DNA of 64,000 bases from an uncultured Actinomycetes bacterium (GCA_903860915.1 CAIOSJ010000025.1:186001-250000), one strand, 5' to 3'; numbered from the stretch's first letter, positions 15,815 to 24,918 are shown. A program made the numbers and translations. Notes: generated from the letters alone by a model not told the origin.

Positions 15815-18544
15815 CTAGGTCGTTGTAAGGTAAACCTTCGCCAGCCGCGTGGCTATCAGTGGAGCACTGGCCGACACTGTGGCTGGGGTGACCACGTTGG
15901 AAGCGACCGAACTGGCACTGGGTCCAATGACGTTGATCGCAACGACGCTAAAGGTGTAATGCACCCCGGACGTCAAACCACTCACGGTACAGGTTGGTGA
16001 AGTGACGGGCACACATCTCAGCCCACCGGGGCTCGCCGTAACGATGAAACCGGTAATAGGTGATCCGCCGTTGCTGAGGGGGTAACTCCAGGAGATCACG
16101 GCGGCGTGGCTTCGAGCCACCGCGACAACGTTGACAGGTGTCCCTGGCGCAGTCGCGCCGATGACAATCGGCTGTGAAGCGACGGAAGCCGGACCGAAGG
16201 CGACGACGTTAACTGCCGCGACACTAAAGGTGTAACTAGTCGCACCGAGGAGACCGAGCACCGTACAACTGAGTGCGCCGGAGGTTGAGCAGTTGGCTCC
16301 ACCTGGCGTGGCGGTTACGACGTAGCCCTTGATGGCTGATCCACCAGTTGTGGTGGGTGCGTTCCACGAGACGGTGGCTTGGCCCGACCCGGCAATAGCG
16401 ACGACCCGGGTTGGTGCCGAGGGCGGAGTGGGGGGGTTGACGGGGGCCAGTGGGGTTGCGCTCGTCGTGGTGATGACCGCACTGCGGCCGACGGAATTAA
16501 TCGCTTGGAGGTTGAAAGAATAGGCCGTGCCGTTTGTCAATCCCGTGACACTGAAGGTTGTTGTTAAGGAAGTGAGCGTGGTGCAGCCCGTGGTGCTCGT
16601 GCTGGGACAGAGGAGGTAACTCGTCAGGGCGACGCCGCCCAGGTAGGTGGGGGCAGACCAGGAAACTACGACGAGACCATGACCGGCGACCGCGTGGACA
16701 CTGGTGGGGGGGCTGGGCGCCGTAGCGGCGAGAGTGAGGGCACTACTGGGAAGGGACGCCACGCTTCTCCCAACCGTGTTGGACGCGACCACGGAAAAGA
16801 CGTAACTCGTTCCTCCGAAGAGTCCGGTGATGATGCAGGCGCTGGCGTCGCTGGCCGCCGAGGTGCAGAACTGTCCGCCGGGGGTGGCCGTGGCGGTGTA
16901 CGAGCTAATGGGTGAGCCACCATTGCTCGACGATGGCGTCCACGTAACAGTGGCTGACGCGAGGCTGGCCATGGCGTGGACGCCGGTAGGGCTCGAGGGT
17001 ACGGTCGGTGGGATGGCTGGAATAACTGCATTGGAAACCATGGAGGGCGAGCTCGTACCCAGGGCGTTGATGGCGACAGCCAGAAAGGTGTAGGAGACCC
17101 CATTTCGCAATCCACTAATGGCGCACGTACGTAGGGTGGCCGAAACTGAACAAGTCTTTAAATCGGGGTCCGACGTCACACGGTACCCGGTGATGGGTGA
17201 GCCCCCCGAAGCCAGTGGGGCGTTCCAGGTAATGAGGGCCGCCGCGTTTCCGCCATGCGCACTGAGGCCCGTCGGAGAATCGGGTGCGGAGCGCGGAAGA
17301 ATGACGGGTGGTGACGCGAGCGATCGTGGCCCCGTGCCGACAGCATTCGTGGCGACGACGCTGAAGGTGTACGACGTCGCACCACTCAGACCCAGCACCA
17401 CGCAGGAAAACCTCGCACTGGAACAGCTCTGGCCTCCGGGGTGGGCGCTGACGTCGTACGTGGCAATTGGGCTACCACCGTCAGAAGCGGGTGGTAGCCA
17501 GGTAATCGTGGCCTTCCCCTTGGCCGCTACGCCGCGGACCGAAAGTGGGGCCGTGGGGGCATCGGCAATGGTGACGACGTTGGAAGCTACCGATAAGGGG
17601 CTGGACCCAATGGTGTTGCTAGCGGTGACGCGAAAGGTATAGCGCAGTGCTCGAGTGAGACCGCTAACAGTGCAGGTGAGAGTGTCACCGTCGGGGGTTG
17701 AACACCCTTTTCCAGTGGGGACGTTCGATGTGACGAGGTAGACGCTCACGCTGAAACTCGTGAGCGGGGACGCACCATTGGAGTCGGGTACCAGCCACGA
17801 GACCGTGGCGGCTGAGATGCCGCTGGTGGCCACGACGTCACTGGGAGCGTTGGGTGCGGTGGCGACCGGTGTGACGAGGTTAGATGGTGACGAATCACTA
17901 CTCGAGCCGATGGCGTTGAGCGCCGCGACGGTAAAGGAGTACGCCGTGCCACCCAGTAAATTCATCATGGTGCAGGTGGTACTCAGCCCATCTGGGGTCG
18001 TGCATAGACTCCCACCAGGAGTGGCTGTCACCACGTAGCCGGTGATTGGAGATCCACCGTTGGCAGGCGGTGCTGACCACGACACCGTGACCAGACCGTG
18101 ACTCGTTTGGGCGCTGACGTTTGTTGGGATAGCGGGAGCCGTGACCACGACTAGTGCGCTGGAGGCGAGTGAGGGTGGCCCCGCACCCACCGCATTGCTA
18201 GCAACCACTTTGAAGGTGTACGAGGTCCCGCCGGTCAGGTCGGAGAGACTGCAACTGAGATTGGTTCCGTCGCTGCTGCAGCTGCTCCCACCGGGAGTGG
18301 CGGTCGCGGTGTATGAAATGATCATCGACCCACCATCGCTCGATGGGGGGGCCCACGAAATAGTCACTCGGCCGCCACTCTCCACGCCACTCACGGCCGT
18401 GGGCGCACCTGGCAGAACGGGTGCGATTCTCGGAGAGAGTGCGTGCGCCCCGTCAGTCCCCGCAACCAAGGTGGTGGAGAAAAAGCACAGTACGAGCGTT
18501 ACTGCCCTCAATAGTTTGGACGTCATGGAGTACCCGTGTGCCAT
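15815..18544 (-). CDS. Secreted protein of nine fibronectin type III domains
   Basis: After an N-terminal signal peptide (basic start, hydrophobic core LLRAVTLVLCFFSTTLVAG, then AHA) the 909-residue protein is almost entirely nine consecutive FN3 domains of about 90-100 residues. Each begins with a variant of P-x-APT-x-V and then V-x-W-x-PP/AP, and most carry GGSPI(T/S)-Y, TATPGG, a Cys pair, and GL-GG-SYTFSVVA-N. There is no catalytic domain, LPxTG signal or C-terminal membrane helix, so it is probably released or loosely attached, acting as an adhesin or matrix protein. A second ATG at 18526 gives a shorter signal sequence and may be the true start. The cysteine pair in most domains suggests an intradomain disulfide. 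Confidence 0.88.
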   Translation of the reverse strand: MAHGYSMTSKLLRAVTLVLCFFSTTLVAGTDGAHALSPRIAPVLPGAPTAVSGVESGGRVTISWAPPSSDGGSMIISYTATATPGGSSCSSDGTNLSCSLSDLTGGTSYTFKVVASNAVGAGPPSLASSALVVVTAPAIPTNVSAQTSHGLVTVSWSAPPANGGSPITGYVVTATPGGSLCTTPDGLSTTCTMMNLLGGTAYSFTVAALNAIGSSSDSSPSNLVTPVATAPNAPSDVVATSGISAATVSWLVPDSNGASPLTSFSVSVYLVTSNVPTGKGCSTPDGDTLTCTVSGLTRALRYTFRVTASNTIGSSPLSVASNVVTIADAPTAPLSVRGVAAKGKATITWLPPASDGGSPIATYDVSAHPGGQSCSSARFSCVVLGLSGATSYTFSVVATNAVGTGPRSLASPPVILPRSAPDSPTGLSAHGGNAAALITWNAPLASGGSPITGYRVTSDPDLKTCSVSATLRTCAISGLRNGVSYTFLAVAINALGTSSPSMVSNAVIPAIPPTVPSSPTGVHAMASLASATVTWTPSSSNGGSPISSYTATATPGGQFCTSAASDASACIITGLFGGTSYVFSVVASNTVGRSVASLPSSALTLAATAPSPPTSVHAVAGHGLVVVSWSAPTYLGGVALTSYLLCPSTSTTGCTTLTSLTTTFSVTGLTNGTAYSFNLQAINSVGRSAVITTTSATPLAPVNPPTPPSAPTRVVAIAGSGQATVSWNAPTTTGGSAIKGYVVTATPGGANCSTSGALSCTVLGLLGATSYTFSVAAVNVVAFGPASVASQPIVIGATAPGTPVNVVAVARSHAAVISWSYPLSNGGSPITGFIVTASPGGLRCVPVTSPTCTVSGLTSGVHYTFSVVAINVIGPSASSVASNVVTPATVSASAPLIATRLAKVYLTTT

Positions 18545-18671
18545 TTGCTCAACCTACTGCTTGAAGGAAAAAATGGACCAGCGCTACGACCAGCTGGGCC
18601 CACCTGCGAAAACCCGTGAATGTGTGGAGTGGAGGGGTGAAATTCCAGTGGAATCACCCGCCACCTAGCGA

Positions 18672-18968
18672 TTAGTTACCACTGGTCCGACGTCGAGCGG
18701 CGAGCCACTGCTTGCGGAGCTTGCGACGCTCCTCTTCGGTCGTCCCGCCCCATACTCCGGATTCCTGGTTGGTGGCGAGGGCGAATTCGAGACAAGCCTT
18801 GGAAACATCGCAGGCCTCGCAGACGCGCTTGGCTGATTCGATTTGATCAAGCGCAGGTCCCGTCGATCCCACGGGGAAGAAAAGGTCGGGTTCAGTGTCG
18901 CGACAGGCCGACTGTGTACGCCAGTCAGCGTCATCCCATGCGTGCGTGCGGTTCCAGATAAGTGACAT
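18672..18968 (-). CDS. whiB: WhiB-family iron-sulfur transcription factor (WhiB1-like)
   Basis: This 98-residue actinobacterial regulator has four cysteines in the WhiB pattern: one in QSACRD, then RVCEACDV and KACLEFA, which ligate a [4Fe-4S] cluster. GVWGGTTEEERRKLR is the conserved GVWGG turn and basic DNA-contact tail. WhiB1 proteins bind the primary sigma factor and respond to nitric oxide. ATG 18968 is used: an AAGGAAATTT ribosome site precedes it, and the upstream extension is not WhiB-like. It is transcribed toward the fibronectin-repeat gene, starting from the promoter described separately. Confidence 0.95.
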   Translation of the reverse strand: MSLIWNRTHAWDDADWRTQSACRDTEPDLFFPVGSTGPALDQIESAKRVCEACDVSKACLEFALATNQESGVWGGTTEEERRKLRKQWLAARRRTSGN

Positions 18969-19041
18969 GACAAATTTCCTTGCTTGATGGGGGGCGCGCA
19001 TCGCTGGTAAATATGACCACACCGCGATGACTACAAATGAG

Positions 19042-19070
19042 ATTTTACTCACGAAGTCACACTTAATCAA
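19042..19070 (-). promoter_or_regulatory. Sigma-70-type promoter for whiB
   Basis: Read on the minus strand, TTGATT and TAAAAT are separated by exactly 17 bp, close to consensus for an actinobacterial housekeeping promoter. The predicted start near 19035 leaves a leader of about 65 bases before the whiB ATG. The surrounding 18969-19201 stretch is noticeably AT-rich compared with the flanking genes and contains no open frame I would call a gene. Confidence 0.6.
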
Positions 19071-19201
19071 GGGGTAGAAGCACTTTATTTTGCAAGAAAT
19101 TACATCCGTGTGATTTTACCACTCGAGTGTCCGTGTGCCTGGCCCTCGGACAATGAATCAATGAAGCCTCGAGGCCCCCAGCAGACTGTCAGAATTTACT
19201 C

Positions 19202-19894
19202 ATGACGAAAATTTTTGCGCACCGAGGTCTTCACCTGAGGGAAACGGAGAACACGGTGGCGTCCTTCCTCGAAGCGCGAAGCCTCGGCGTGGACGGTGTG
19301 GAACTGGATATTCGTAGGACTCGAGACGGAGCGCTAGTGGTACACCACGATGCCGAAATCGCCGGCGTCGGGACGATTGCTGGTCGCGACTGTCGAGATC
19401 TGCCCCGCGGAACGGCGACCTTGGCTGAGGCTCTCTTGGCCTGCCAGGGCCTGGTGGTGAACGTGGAAATTAAAAACAGCCCAGGTGAGCCCGGCTACGA
19501 CCCCAGTGATGCATTAGCCCATCAAGTGGTTGACGAGATAAATGAACTGGCGTGGGCCGACCACGTCATCATCTCATCCTTCGATCTGCCCACCTGTGAG
19601 GCGGTTCGCTCAGCGAGCGGGACGATGCTCGTTGGCTGGCTGCTGGACTGGAAACTCGATACGTTGACCTCCGTGCAGCGCGCGGCGGACGCGGGTCTAA
19701 ACGCGGTACACCCGCATTTTCGCCGGACGGACCTTCACGGCATTGCGGCAGCGAGGCAAATGGCGATTGCCGTGAATGTCTGGACGGTGAACGAGCCCGG
19801 CGATATCGAGCGCATGCTGGATTTGGGTGTTGACAGCATCATTTCCGACGATCCCGGGCTTGCTCTCGAGCGGGTTTCGGCCCGCAATGCGTGA
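19202..19894 (+). CDS. Glycerophosphodiester phosphodiesterase
   Basis: GDPD enzymes release glycerol-3-phosphate from deacylated phospholipids. The 230-residue TIM-barrel protein shows the GDPD signature: FAHRGLHLRETENTVASF at the start (catalytic His-Arg and Glu-Asn), GVELDIRRTRDGALVVHHD (metal-binding E-x-D and catalytic His) near residues 36-53, and a conserved Glu in VVNVEIKN. The end has WTVNEPGDIERMLDLGVDSIISDDP. There is no signal peptide, so it is cytoplasmic. It stands alone with its own upstream region. Confidence 0.9.
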   Translation: MTKIFAHRGLHLRETENTVASFLEARSLGVDGVELDIRRTRDGALVVHHDAEIAGVGTIAGRDCRDLPRGTATLAEALLACQGLVVNVEIKNSPGEPGYDPSDALAHQVVDEINELAWADHVIISSFDLPTCEAVRSASGTMLVGWLLDWKLDTLTSVQRAADAGLNAVHPHFRRTDLHGIAAARQMAIAVNVWTVNEPGDIERMLDLGVDSIISDDPGLALERVSARNA

Positions 19895-19936
19895 TCTGAA
19901 TCGAAGGTCGATGTTTTCCTCTAGATTGTGGTACCT

Positions 19937-20713
19937 ATGAACATCGTCGTCTGCGTCAAGCAAATACCAGATCCGGCGGCTCCACAGTCGCTCGAATCAT
20001 CCACCCACAACCTCAACCGCTCCGGGAAGCTCATTCTCGACGAAGCCGACACCTACGGTGTCGAAATGGCTCTGCAGCTCGTTGACAAAGCCGGAACTGG
20101 CGAAGTCACCGTAGTGTCCATGGGCTCGTCGAGTGACCTCGCCGGCGTGCGTAACGCACTCGCCATGGGCGCGGCCAAGGCCATCATCGTGAGCGACGAC
20201 AGTCTTCGTGGCTCCGACGCCTTGAGCACGGCCAAGGTCCTAGCGGCCGCGATCCGTCGCGTGAACCCCGACCTCGTTTTGGCCGCGACGGAATCTTCCG
20301 ACGGCTATACCGGAACGACGCCCGTGCAGATTGCCGAACTCCTCGGTCTGCCGTCGATCACCTTCGCGAAGTCGGTGAACGTCGACGGTTCGTTAGTCAC
20401 GGTGAATCGTCAGACGGAAGCCGGTTACGACGAAGTCACCTCACCGCTGCCCGCCCTCGTTACAGTCACCGCTGGTGTGGTGGAGCCGCGTTACGCGAGC
20501 TTCAAGGGCATCATGGCCGCGAAGTCGAAGCCCGTTGAAATTTTGACTGTTGCCGACCTCGGTCTTGATGGTCAGGTGGGCGCCAGTGGCGCAGGCCAAA
20601 GCATTGTGGCAGTCGAAGCTGCCGAGGCCCGCGAGTCGGGTGAAGTTGTCGTCGATGATGGAGATGGGGCCGACAAGATCGTCGCCTTCTTGGACTCCAT
20701 CAAGGTTCTGTAG
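19937..20713 (+). CDS. etfB: Electron transfer flavoprotein beta subunit
   Basis: EtfB binds AMP and with EtfA carries electrons from acyl-CoA and other dehydrogenases to the quinone pool. MNIVVCVKQIPDPAAP is the classical start, DEADTYGVEMALQL follows, and GYTGTTPVQIAELLGLP is the ADP-binding signature near residue 122. It has 258 residues, normal length. ATG 19937 is preferred to GTG 19928 because the conserved MN-I-V-V-C-V-K begins there. etfA follows 11 bp later. Confidence 0.95.
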   Translation: MNIVVCVKQIPDPAAPQSLESSTHNLNRSGKLILDEADTYGVEMALQLVDKAGTGEVTVVSMGSSSDLAGVRNALAMGAAKAIIVSDDSLRGSDALSTAKVLAAAIRRVNPDLVLAATESSDGYTGTTPVQIAELLGLPSITFAKSVNVDGSLVTVNRQTEAGYDEVTSPLPALVTVTAGVVEPRYASFKGIMAAKSKPVEILTVADLGLDGQVGASGAGQSIVAVEAAEARESGEVVVDDGDGADKIVAFLDSIKVL

Positions 20714-20724
20714 GAGAAATCGTT

Positions 20725-21690
20725 ATGTCTATTTCCAATATCTGGGTCGTTCTTGAGCCCACCGCTGGCGGATTCACCACCACGTCCCTTGAACTGCTCA
20801 CGCACGCGCGTACTTTCGGCGGCAGCGTCGCGGGAATTACCTGGGGCGATGGCGCCAGCCACGCCGCTCAGGCGGGCGAGTACGGGGCCAGCACCCTGCA
20901 CGACGCTGGTAATCTCAATGGTGCACTGCCTGGCGCTCCGGTGGCGGCAGCTATTGCAGCTCTCGTTGCTAGCGCCGGCGCCCCCGACGCAATTTTGATT
21001 CCGACGAGTTACGACGGTCGTGACATTGCGGGCCGCCTGTCCGCTCGTTTGGACCGCACCCTGCTCACGAACGTCACCGGCATTAGTGACAACGGTGGCC
21101 TCGAGACCGAGCACCCCGTTTTCGGTGGCACTCAGATTGTTAAGGCCAAGTTCACGTCCGACGGCCCCGGAATCATTGTGGTTCGGGCGAAGTCCTTCGT
21201 GGCCGAGTCATCCGGTGGCGCAGCCGCCACGGTTTCAGCCCTCCCGAGTGCCGATAGTGGTGCTACCGGTAGTGCGAAAATCATTGCCACCCACGTGGAA
21301 GAGCGCGAAGGTCCGAAGCTCGAGGAAGCAGCCGTCGTTGTATCGGGCGGTCGTGGCCTCGGTGAAGCCGGTAGCTACCAACTCATTTCCGAGATTGCGA
21401 AACTTCTGAACGGAGCGGCTGGTGCCAGTCGCGCCATAGTCGACGCCGGCTGGGTGCCCTACTCGCACCAGGTCGGACAGACGGGTAAGACCGTAAAGCC
21501 AACGGTGTATATCGCCTGTGGTATTTCCGGCGCGACACAGCACATGGTGGGGATGAAGGGTTCGAAGAACATCGTGGCCATCAATAAAGATCCCGATGCG
21601 CCAATCTTCCAGATTGCTGACTTCGGCATTGTTGGTGACGTGCACAAGGTTCTTCCGGCACTCATCGAAGCCCTGAAGGCGCGCAACTAG
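20725..21690 (+). CDS. etfA: Electron transfer flavoprotein alpha subunit
   Basis: EtfA holds FAD and completes the heterodimer with EtfB. The FAD-binding C-terminal domain shows [38 protein letters not shown] and [19 protein letters not shown], ending with [17 protein letters not shown], all hallmarks of the family. With 321 residues it is full length. Ribosome site AGGAGA precedes the ATG. In the mycofactocin and aromatic-degradation context ETF is a plausible electron sink, but it is a general component and not specific to either. Confidence 0.96.
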   Translation: MSISNIWVVLEPTAGGFTTTSLELLTHARTFGGSVAGITWGDGASHAAQAGEYGASTLHDAGNLNGALPGAPVAAAIAALVASAGAPDAILIPTSYDGRDIAGRLSARLDRTLLTNVTGISDNGGLETEHPVFGGTQIVKAKFTSDGPGIIVVRAKSFVAESSGGAAATVSALPSADSGATGSAKIIATHVEEREGPKLEEAAVVVSGGRGLGEAGSYQLISEIAKLLNGAAGASRAIVDAGWVPYSHQVGQTGKTVKPTVYIACGISGATQHMVGMKGSKNIVAINKDPDAPIFQIADFGIVGDVHKVLPALIEALKARN

Positions 21691-21905
21691 TCACGAGAAT
21701 TTTCTTCAGTCGTATTTGGGCTAGCTGATTACTGCCTAGAGAGTTAGTGGCCTGATGCCGGATTTTCCTCTCGGAATCCGACCATTGCCCTTAGGTGTGA
21801 ACCAAGGGGCCACTAGGCGTGTCGCTGCGCGATAGCCGTCGGCTGACTTGAACTCAGCTCGGCCTCAGCGAGAGAAATTGAGAGAGTCCAGCGATCTGCT
21901 CCGTA

Positions 21906-21921
21906 CACTTGAGTTCAAGTG
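21906..21921. promoter_or_regulatory. Operator-like palindrome upstream of VOC gene
   Basis: CACTTGA-GT-TCAAGTG is a 16-base inverted repeat with 7-base arms lying directly before the GAAGGAGT ribosome site of the VOC gene at 21933. An 11-base element of it (ACTTGAACTCA on the minus strand) recurs on the plus strand at 21846-21856, in the same 242-bp gap after etfA. A duplicated element plus a palindrome just before a catabolic gene is what a repressor site looks like. The regulator is not known; the neighbouring TetR gene carries different palindromes in front of itself. Confidence 0.45.
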
Positions 21922-21932
21922 AAGGAGTGCTG

Positions 21933-22460
21933 ATGCCGGTACATCGACTTAACCATGTGGTCCTCTACGTACGCGAGGTCGCGAGGACGAAACTTTTTTA
22001 CGAAGAAGTCTTCGGTTTTCGACAGGTCATGGGCGATGGCGTCAGAGCTTCATTCCTCCAAGCCCCGGGGTCGAACAACGATCATGATCTGGGAATTTTC
22101 GGTCTTGGGGCAACGGCGGGAGACTCCACCGCGGGTCGCTCAACGGTGGGTATGTATCACGTGGCGTGGGAGGTGAACACCCTGCGGGAACTGTCAGAAA
22201 TACACGACGACCTCATCCGCCGCGGCTGCTTAGTGGGGGCCTCGAATCACGGAACGACTAAGGCACTCTACGGACTGGACCCCGACGGCTTGGAGTTCGA
22301 AGTGTCGTGGATAGTCCCGGCGGCGCGTATCGACGACCGAGCTCTCTCCGAGCGTTTGACCACGACCCGACTTGATATAGCTCGGGAGATGCAGTACTAC
22401 GGGGCTGAAACTCTCGGGGGTTTGGGCGTATCCATACCCCTAGGCGTCCTCGCCGAGTAA
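21933..22460 (+). CDS. Vicinal oxygen chelate (VOC) family protein, single-domain dioxygenase-like
   Basis: The 175-residue protein has one pair of beta-alpha-beta-beta-beta modules with candidate metal ligands: His in RLNHVVLYV near residue 7, His in MYHVAWEV near residue 76, and Glu in DGLEFEVSW near residue 118. The pattern fits catechol-2,3-dioxygenase-like or glyoxalase-like VOC enzymes. Ring-cleavage is favoured by the adjacent two-domain dioxygenase, SDR and FAD monooxygenase. It is convergent with the tetR gene, whose stop abuts it. The real substrate is unknown. Confidence 0.8.
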   Translation: MPVHRLNHVVLYVREVARTKLFYEEVFGFRQVMGDGVRASFLQAPGSNNDHDLGIFGLGATAGDSTAGRSTVGMYHVAWEVNTLRELSEIHDDLIRRGCLVGASNHGTTKALYGLDPDGLEFEVSWIVPAARIDDRALSERLTTTRLDIAREMQYYGAETLGGLGVSIPLGVLAE

Positions 22461-23099
22461 TTAATTACCGTGCACAACGTGGTCACGAGTGAGCGACCGA
22501 ATGAAAAAATCCGTCATCATCGCGACGTGAGCTGACACGTCTAGTTCTCCGTCGATGTCGTCGAAGGCGTGCGACATGGCGCCGAGTGTGAACGGCGCTT
22601 CGGCTCCATGGGCGACGAGGAAAAAGTAGCCGCGTACCGTCACGGGGTGAATGCGACCATCGTGTTGCAAGCTCTGAAGAAGTTCGGCGAGCTGAAGAAT
22701 TTGCGGACGCATGACGGTGGCGACGAAGTAGTCAAATCTTGCCGACGCCTCGGCTCCCTCGTGACTCATGAGACGCCCCAGCTCAGGGAAGCGAGCCGAC
22801 GCCATGAGAAAGGCGAAGGTGAGCGATCGCAGTTCCGTCAAATCGTCATCGGTCGGTCCTAGCAGCATTCGCTCTCGCTGAATCTCGACCAGAAATTTAT
22901 CGAAGCCCTGATCAATGGCCCGGCGATAGAGATTCTCCTTGGTGCCAAAGCGTTGGCCGAGGGCGCTGTGGCTCAGCCCCAATTCACCACTGAGTTGCCG
23001 TAGGGAAAGCGCTTCGTAGCCACGAGTAGCGAAGGTGCTGAGGGCGGTGGCCAAAATTGTTTGGTCATCGAGGCGGGGCGGTCGTCCGGTGATGCTCAT
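22461..23099 (-). CDS. TetR-family transcriptional regulator
   Basis: The 212-residue protein has a TetR DNA-binding domain at the N-terminus (LDDQTILATALSTFATRGYEA, then LRQLSGELGLSHSALGQRFGTKENLYRRAI), followed by an all-helical ligand-binding domain. ATG 23099 is chosen over TTG 23117. It is divergent from the two-domain dioxygenase gene, and two palindromes lie in the 91-bp gap between them, so it probably represses the dioxygenase/SDR/monooxygenase operon and itself, being released by an aromatic ligand. Confidence 0.9.
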   Translation of the reverse strand: MSITGRPPRLDDQTILATALSTFATRGYEALSLRQLSGELGLSHSALGQRFGTKENLYRRAIDQGFDKFLVEIQRERMLLGPTDDDLTELRSLTFAFLMASARFPELGRLMSHEGAEASARFDYFVATVMRPQILQLAELLQSLQHDGRIHPVTVRGYFFLVAHGAEAPFTLGAMSHAFDDIDGELDVSAHVAMMTDFFIRSLTRDHVVHGN

Positions 23100-23124
23100 G
23101 GTGACGTCACTTTCCAATGAAATT

Positions 23125-23162
23125 GTCTGTGCTAGACAGACTACTTACTAGGCATATGCCTA
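23125..23162. promoter_or_regulatory. Two palindromes between tetR and the catabolic operon
   Basis: GTCTGT-GCTAG-ACAGAC (23125-23141) is an inverted repeat with 6-base arms, the usual size for a TetR operator. Eight bases further, TAGGCATATGCCTA (23149-23162) is a perfect 14-base palindrome. Both lie in the divergent gap and would overlap promoters in either direction. Which one the adjacent TetR binds cannot be told from sequence. Confidence 0.55.
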
Positions 23163-23190
23163 CTATGTACGGTAACCACTACAGGGGACA

Positions 23191-24138
23191 ATGAAAATGG
23201 GACTGAACGCACTACTGGATATTGAACTCACAGTCCCCAATCCCAGTGAGTTGGAATCTTTCTGGAATCGTCGTGGCCTTGTGACGACGGCCCCGGGTCA
23301 ACTCGGCACAGCGGAGAGGGCGTCCCAGCTCCGACTTCGCGAGGGGGACTATCGACACGTGTCGCAGATGCGCGTGGCGTGCGATAACGAATCGGATTTG
23401 CTTGAGATAGCTAACCGCCTCGAGGCCCTAGGGCTGACCTGCACTCGGGGGGATGCGTGGTTGGATGCCGTCGACCCCATCCAGCGCCATTCAGTACGGA
23501 TCGAAGTTGCCACAGCTGCGCCCCTCGCACCGCGTTCGCCTCGACAAATGAACGGACCGGGTGAACTCGTTCGAGTTAATCGCCGATCGGAGGCGGCGAT
23601 GAAAGAGGCGATGCCAACCCCCCGTCGCGTCGGCCACGTGGTCTTTGGCTCCACGGACGTTGCTCGAACTGTCGATTTCTATACCGCGGGACTGGGCTTC
23701 AAGGTTTCCGACGTCATCCCTGACGTGGGGGCGACTTTTCTACGCTGCTCGAGCGACCACCACAACATCTTGGTCCTCCCATCTCCAGTTCCCTGTATGA
23801 ATCACTACGCGATTGAGATGAATGATTTTGACGCAATTGGACTTCGCGGCGTCGAAGTGGTTGAGGAAAGGCCGGACGCCTCGGTCTACGGAATAGGTCG
23901 CCACGTGGTGGGGTCCAATATTTTTTGGTACCTGCTCGACCCGGCGGGTGGCATGTTCGAATTTTTTGCCGACATGGACCAAATCACCGATGACAGCCTC
24001 TGGGAGAACGAAGTTCGCCGCGACGACTGGGACCCATTTACCGTGGCCACCTACGAGTCGGGAACTTCCAAGATGGATTTCTTTTTACCAACCGACATTG
24101 AGGACATCGCTCGCGGCCGGGAACGAGCGGGGCTCTAA
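23191..24138 (+). CDS. Two-domain extradiol ring-cleavage dioxygenase-like VOC protein
   Basis: The 315-residue protein consists of two VOC domains, the layout of type I extradiol dioxygenases such as catechol-2,3-dioxygenase and HsaC. Candidate iron ligands are in the second domain: His in RVGHVVFGS near residue 149, His in MNHYAIEM near residue 205, and Glu in GGMFEFFAD near residue 255. The first domain lacks these. A YGIGRHVVGSNIFWYLLDP block also fits the dioxygenase pattern. It starts the operon ending in the FAD monooxygenase. Ring cleavage of a catechol is the favoured but unproved role. Confidence 0.83.
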   Translation: MKMGLNALLDIELTVPNPSELESFWNRRGLVTTAPGQLGTAERASQLRLREGDYRHVSQMRVACDNESDLLEIANRLEALGLTCTRGDAWLDAVDPIQRHSVRIEVATAAPLAPRSPRQMNGPGELVRVNRRSEAAMKEAMPTPRRVGHVVFGSTDVARTVDFYTAGLGFKVSDVIPDVGATFLRCSSDHHNILVLPSPVPCMNHYAIEMNDFDAIGLRGVEVVEERPDASVYGIGRHVVGSNIFWYLLDPAGGMFEFFADMDQITDDSLWENEVRRDDWDPFTVATYESGTSKMDFFLPTDIEDIARGRERAGL

Positions 24139-24918
24139 ATGGACTTAGGGATTGCAGGAAAGTGGGCCATTGTTGGTGGTTCGAGCCGAGGATTGGGCCG
24201 AGCGTGCGCGGAAGCTTTGGCGCGCGAAGGCGTACATGTCACTATCAACGGTCGTAACGCTGAGGACGTCTCGAGTACCGCGGCGGCCCTGCGAGAAAAA
24301 TTCGGCGTCGAGGTGCGAGAAGTGGTCGCTGATCTCGCGACGCCCGCCGGGCGCGACGCCCTGCTAGCGGCCTGTCCCGATCCGGACATTCTCGTGAACA
24401 ACAGTGGCGGACCGCCACCATCAGTCTTCGTCGCCAACACGCCAGAGATGTGGCAGTCGGCATTGGAAAATAATTTCCTGAGTGCCGTTGACTTGATGCA
24501 ACGGGTGATTCCAGGAATGAGAGAACGTGGTTTCGGCCGTATTGTCAACATCACGTCCGCCATGGTCACCTCACCTCATCCCTTCATGACGCTCTCCATC
24601 GGAGCACGGACCGCTCTGACGGGAGTAGCCAAGGCCGTGTCGAAGGAGGTGGTTGCGGACAACGTGACGATCAATAACCTGCTGCCCGAGCGCATCAACA
24701 CGGGTCGACAACAGCAAATGGCTGAGTTGACCGCCGCAGGTAAGGGAATAAGTCTGAGTGAGGCTTACGAAGAAATTTCTGCCAGCATTGCGGCGAAGCG
24801 GCTCGGTAATCCCAGCGAAGTAGGGGACGCGTGTGCGTTTCTCTGCGCGGCGAACTCGGGCTTTATTTCTGGTCAGAACCTCCATTTAGATGGCGGCAGT
24901 TACGACGGTTTGATCTGA
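24139..24918 (+). CDS. SDR-superfamily protein lacking the catalytic Tyr and Lys
   Basis: The 259-residue fold is an SDR: GGSSRGLGRA near residue 12, VNNSGGPPP near residue 86, and ITSAM with the expected Ser near residue 135. At the correct spacing from that Ser (12 residues) the catalytic Y-x3-K reads S-IGA-R (Tyr to Ser, Lys to Arg). Similar degenerate BKR-like SDRs are known and have unclear activity. It begins directly at the dioxygenase stop and overlaps the monooxygenase by 1 bp, so it belongs to the operon, perhaps with a non-redox or altered chemistry. Confidence 0.85.
   Translation: MDLGIAGKWAIVGGSSRGLGRACAEALAREGVHVTINGRNAEDVSSTAAALREKFGVEVREVVADLATPAGRDALLAACPDPDILVNNSGGPPPSVFVANTPEMWQSALENNFLSAVDLMQRVIPGMRERGFGRIVNITSAMVTSPHPFMTLSIGARTALTGVAKAVSKEVVADNVTINNLLPERINTGRQQQMAELTAAGKGISLSEAYEEISASIAAKRLGNPSEVGDACAFLCAANSGFISGQNLHLDGGSYDGLI

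Noticed and set aside
16679..18668. Several plus-strand open frames of 60-175 residues inside the fibronectin-repeat gene
   Set aside because: They are antisense shadows of a GC-rich repetitive gene; they have no recognisable domain and share its periodicity.
19051..19116. CRP-like half-sites TCACAC and GTGTGA near the whiB promoter
   Set aside because: They are about 55 bp apart and do not form a TGTGA-N6-TCACA site, so only noted as a possibility.
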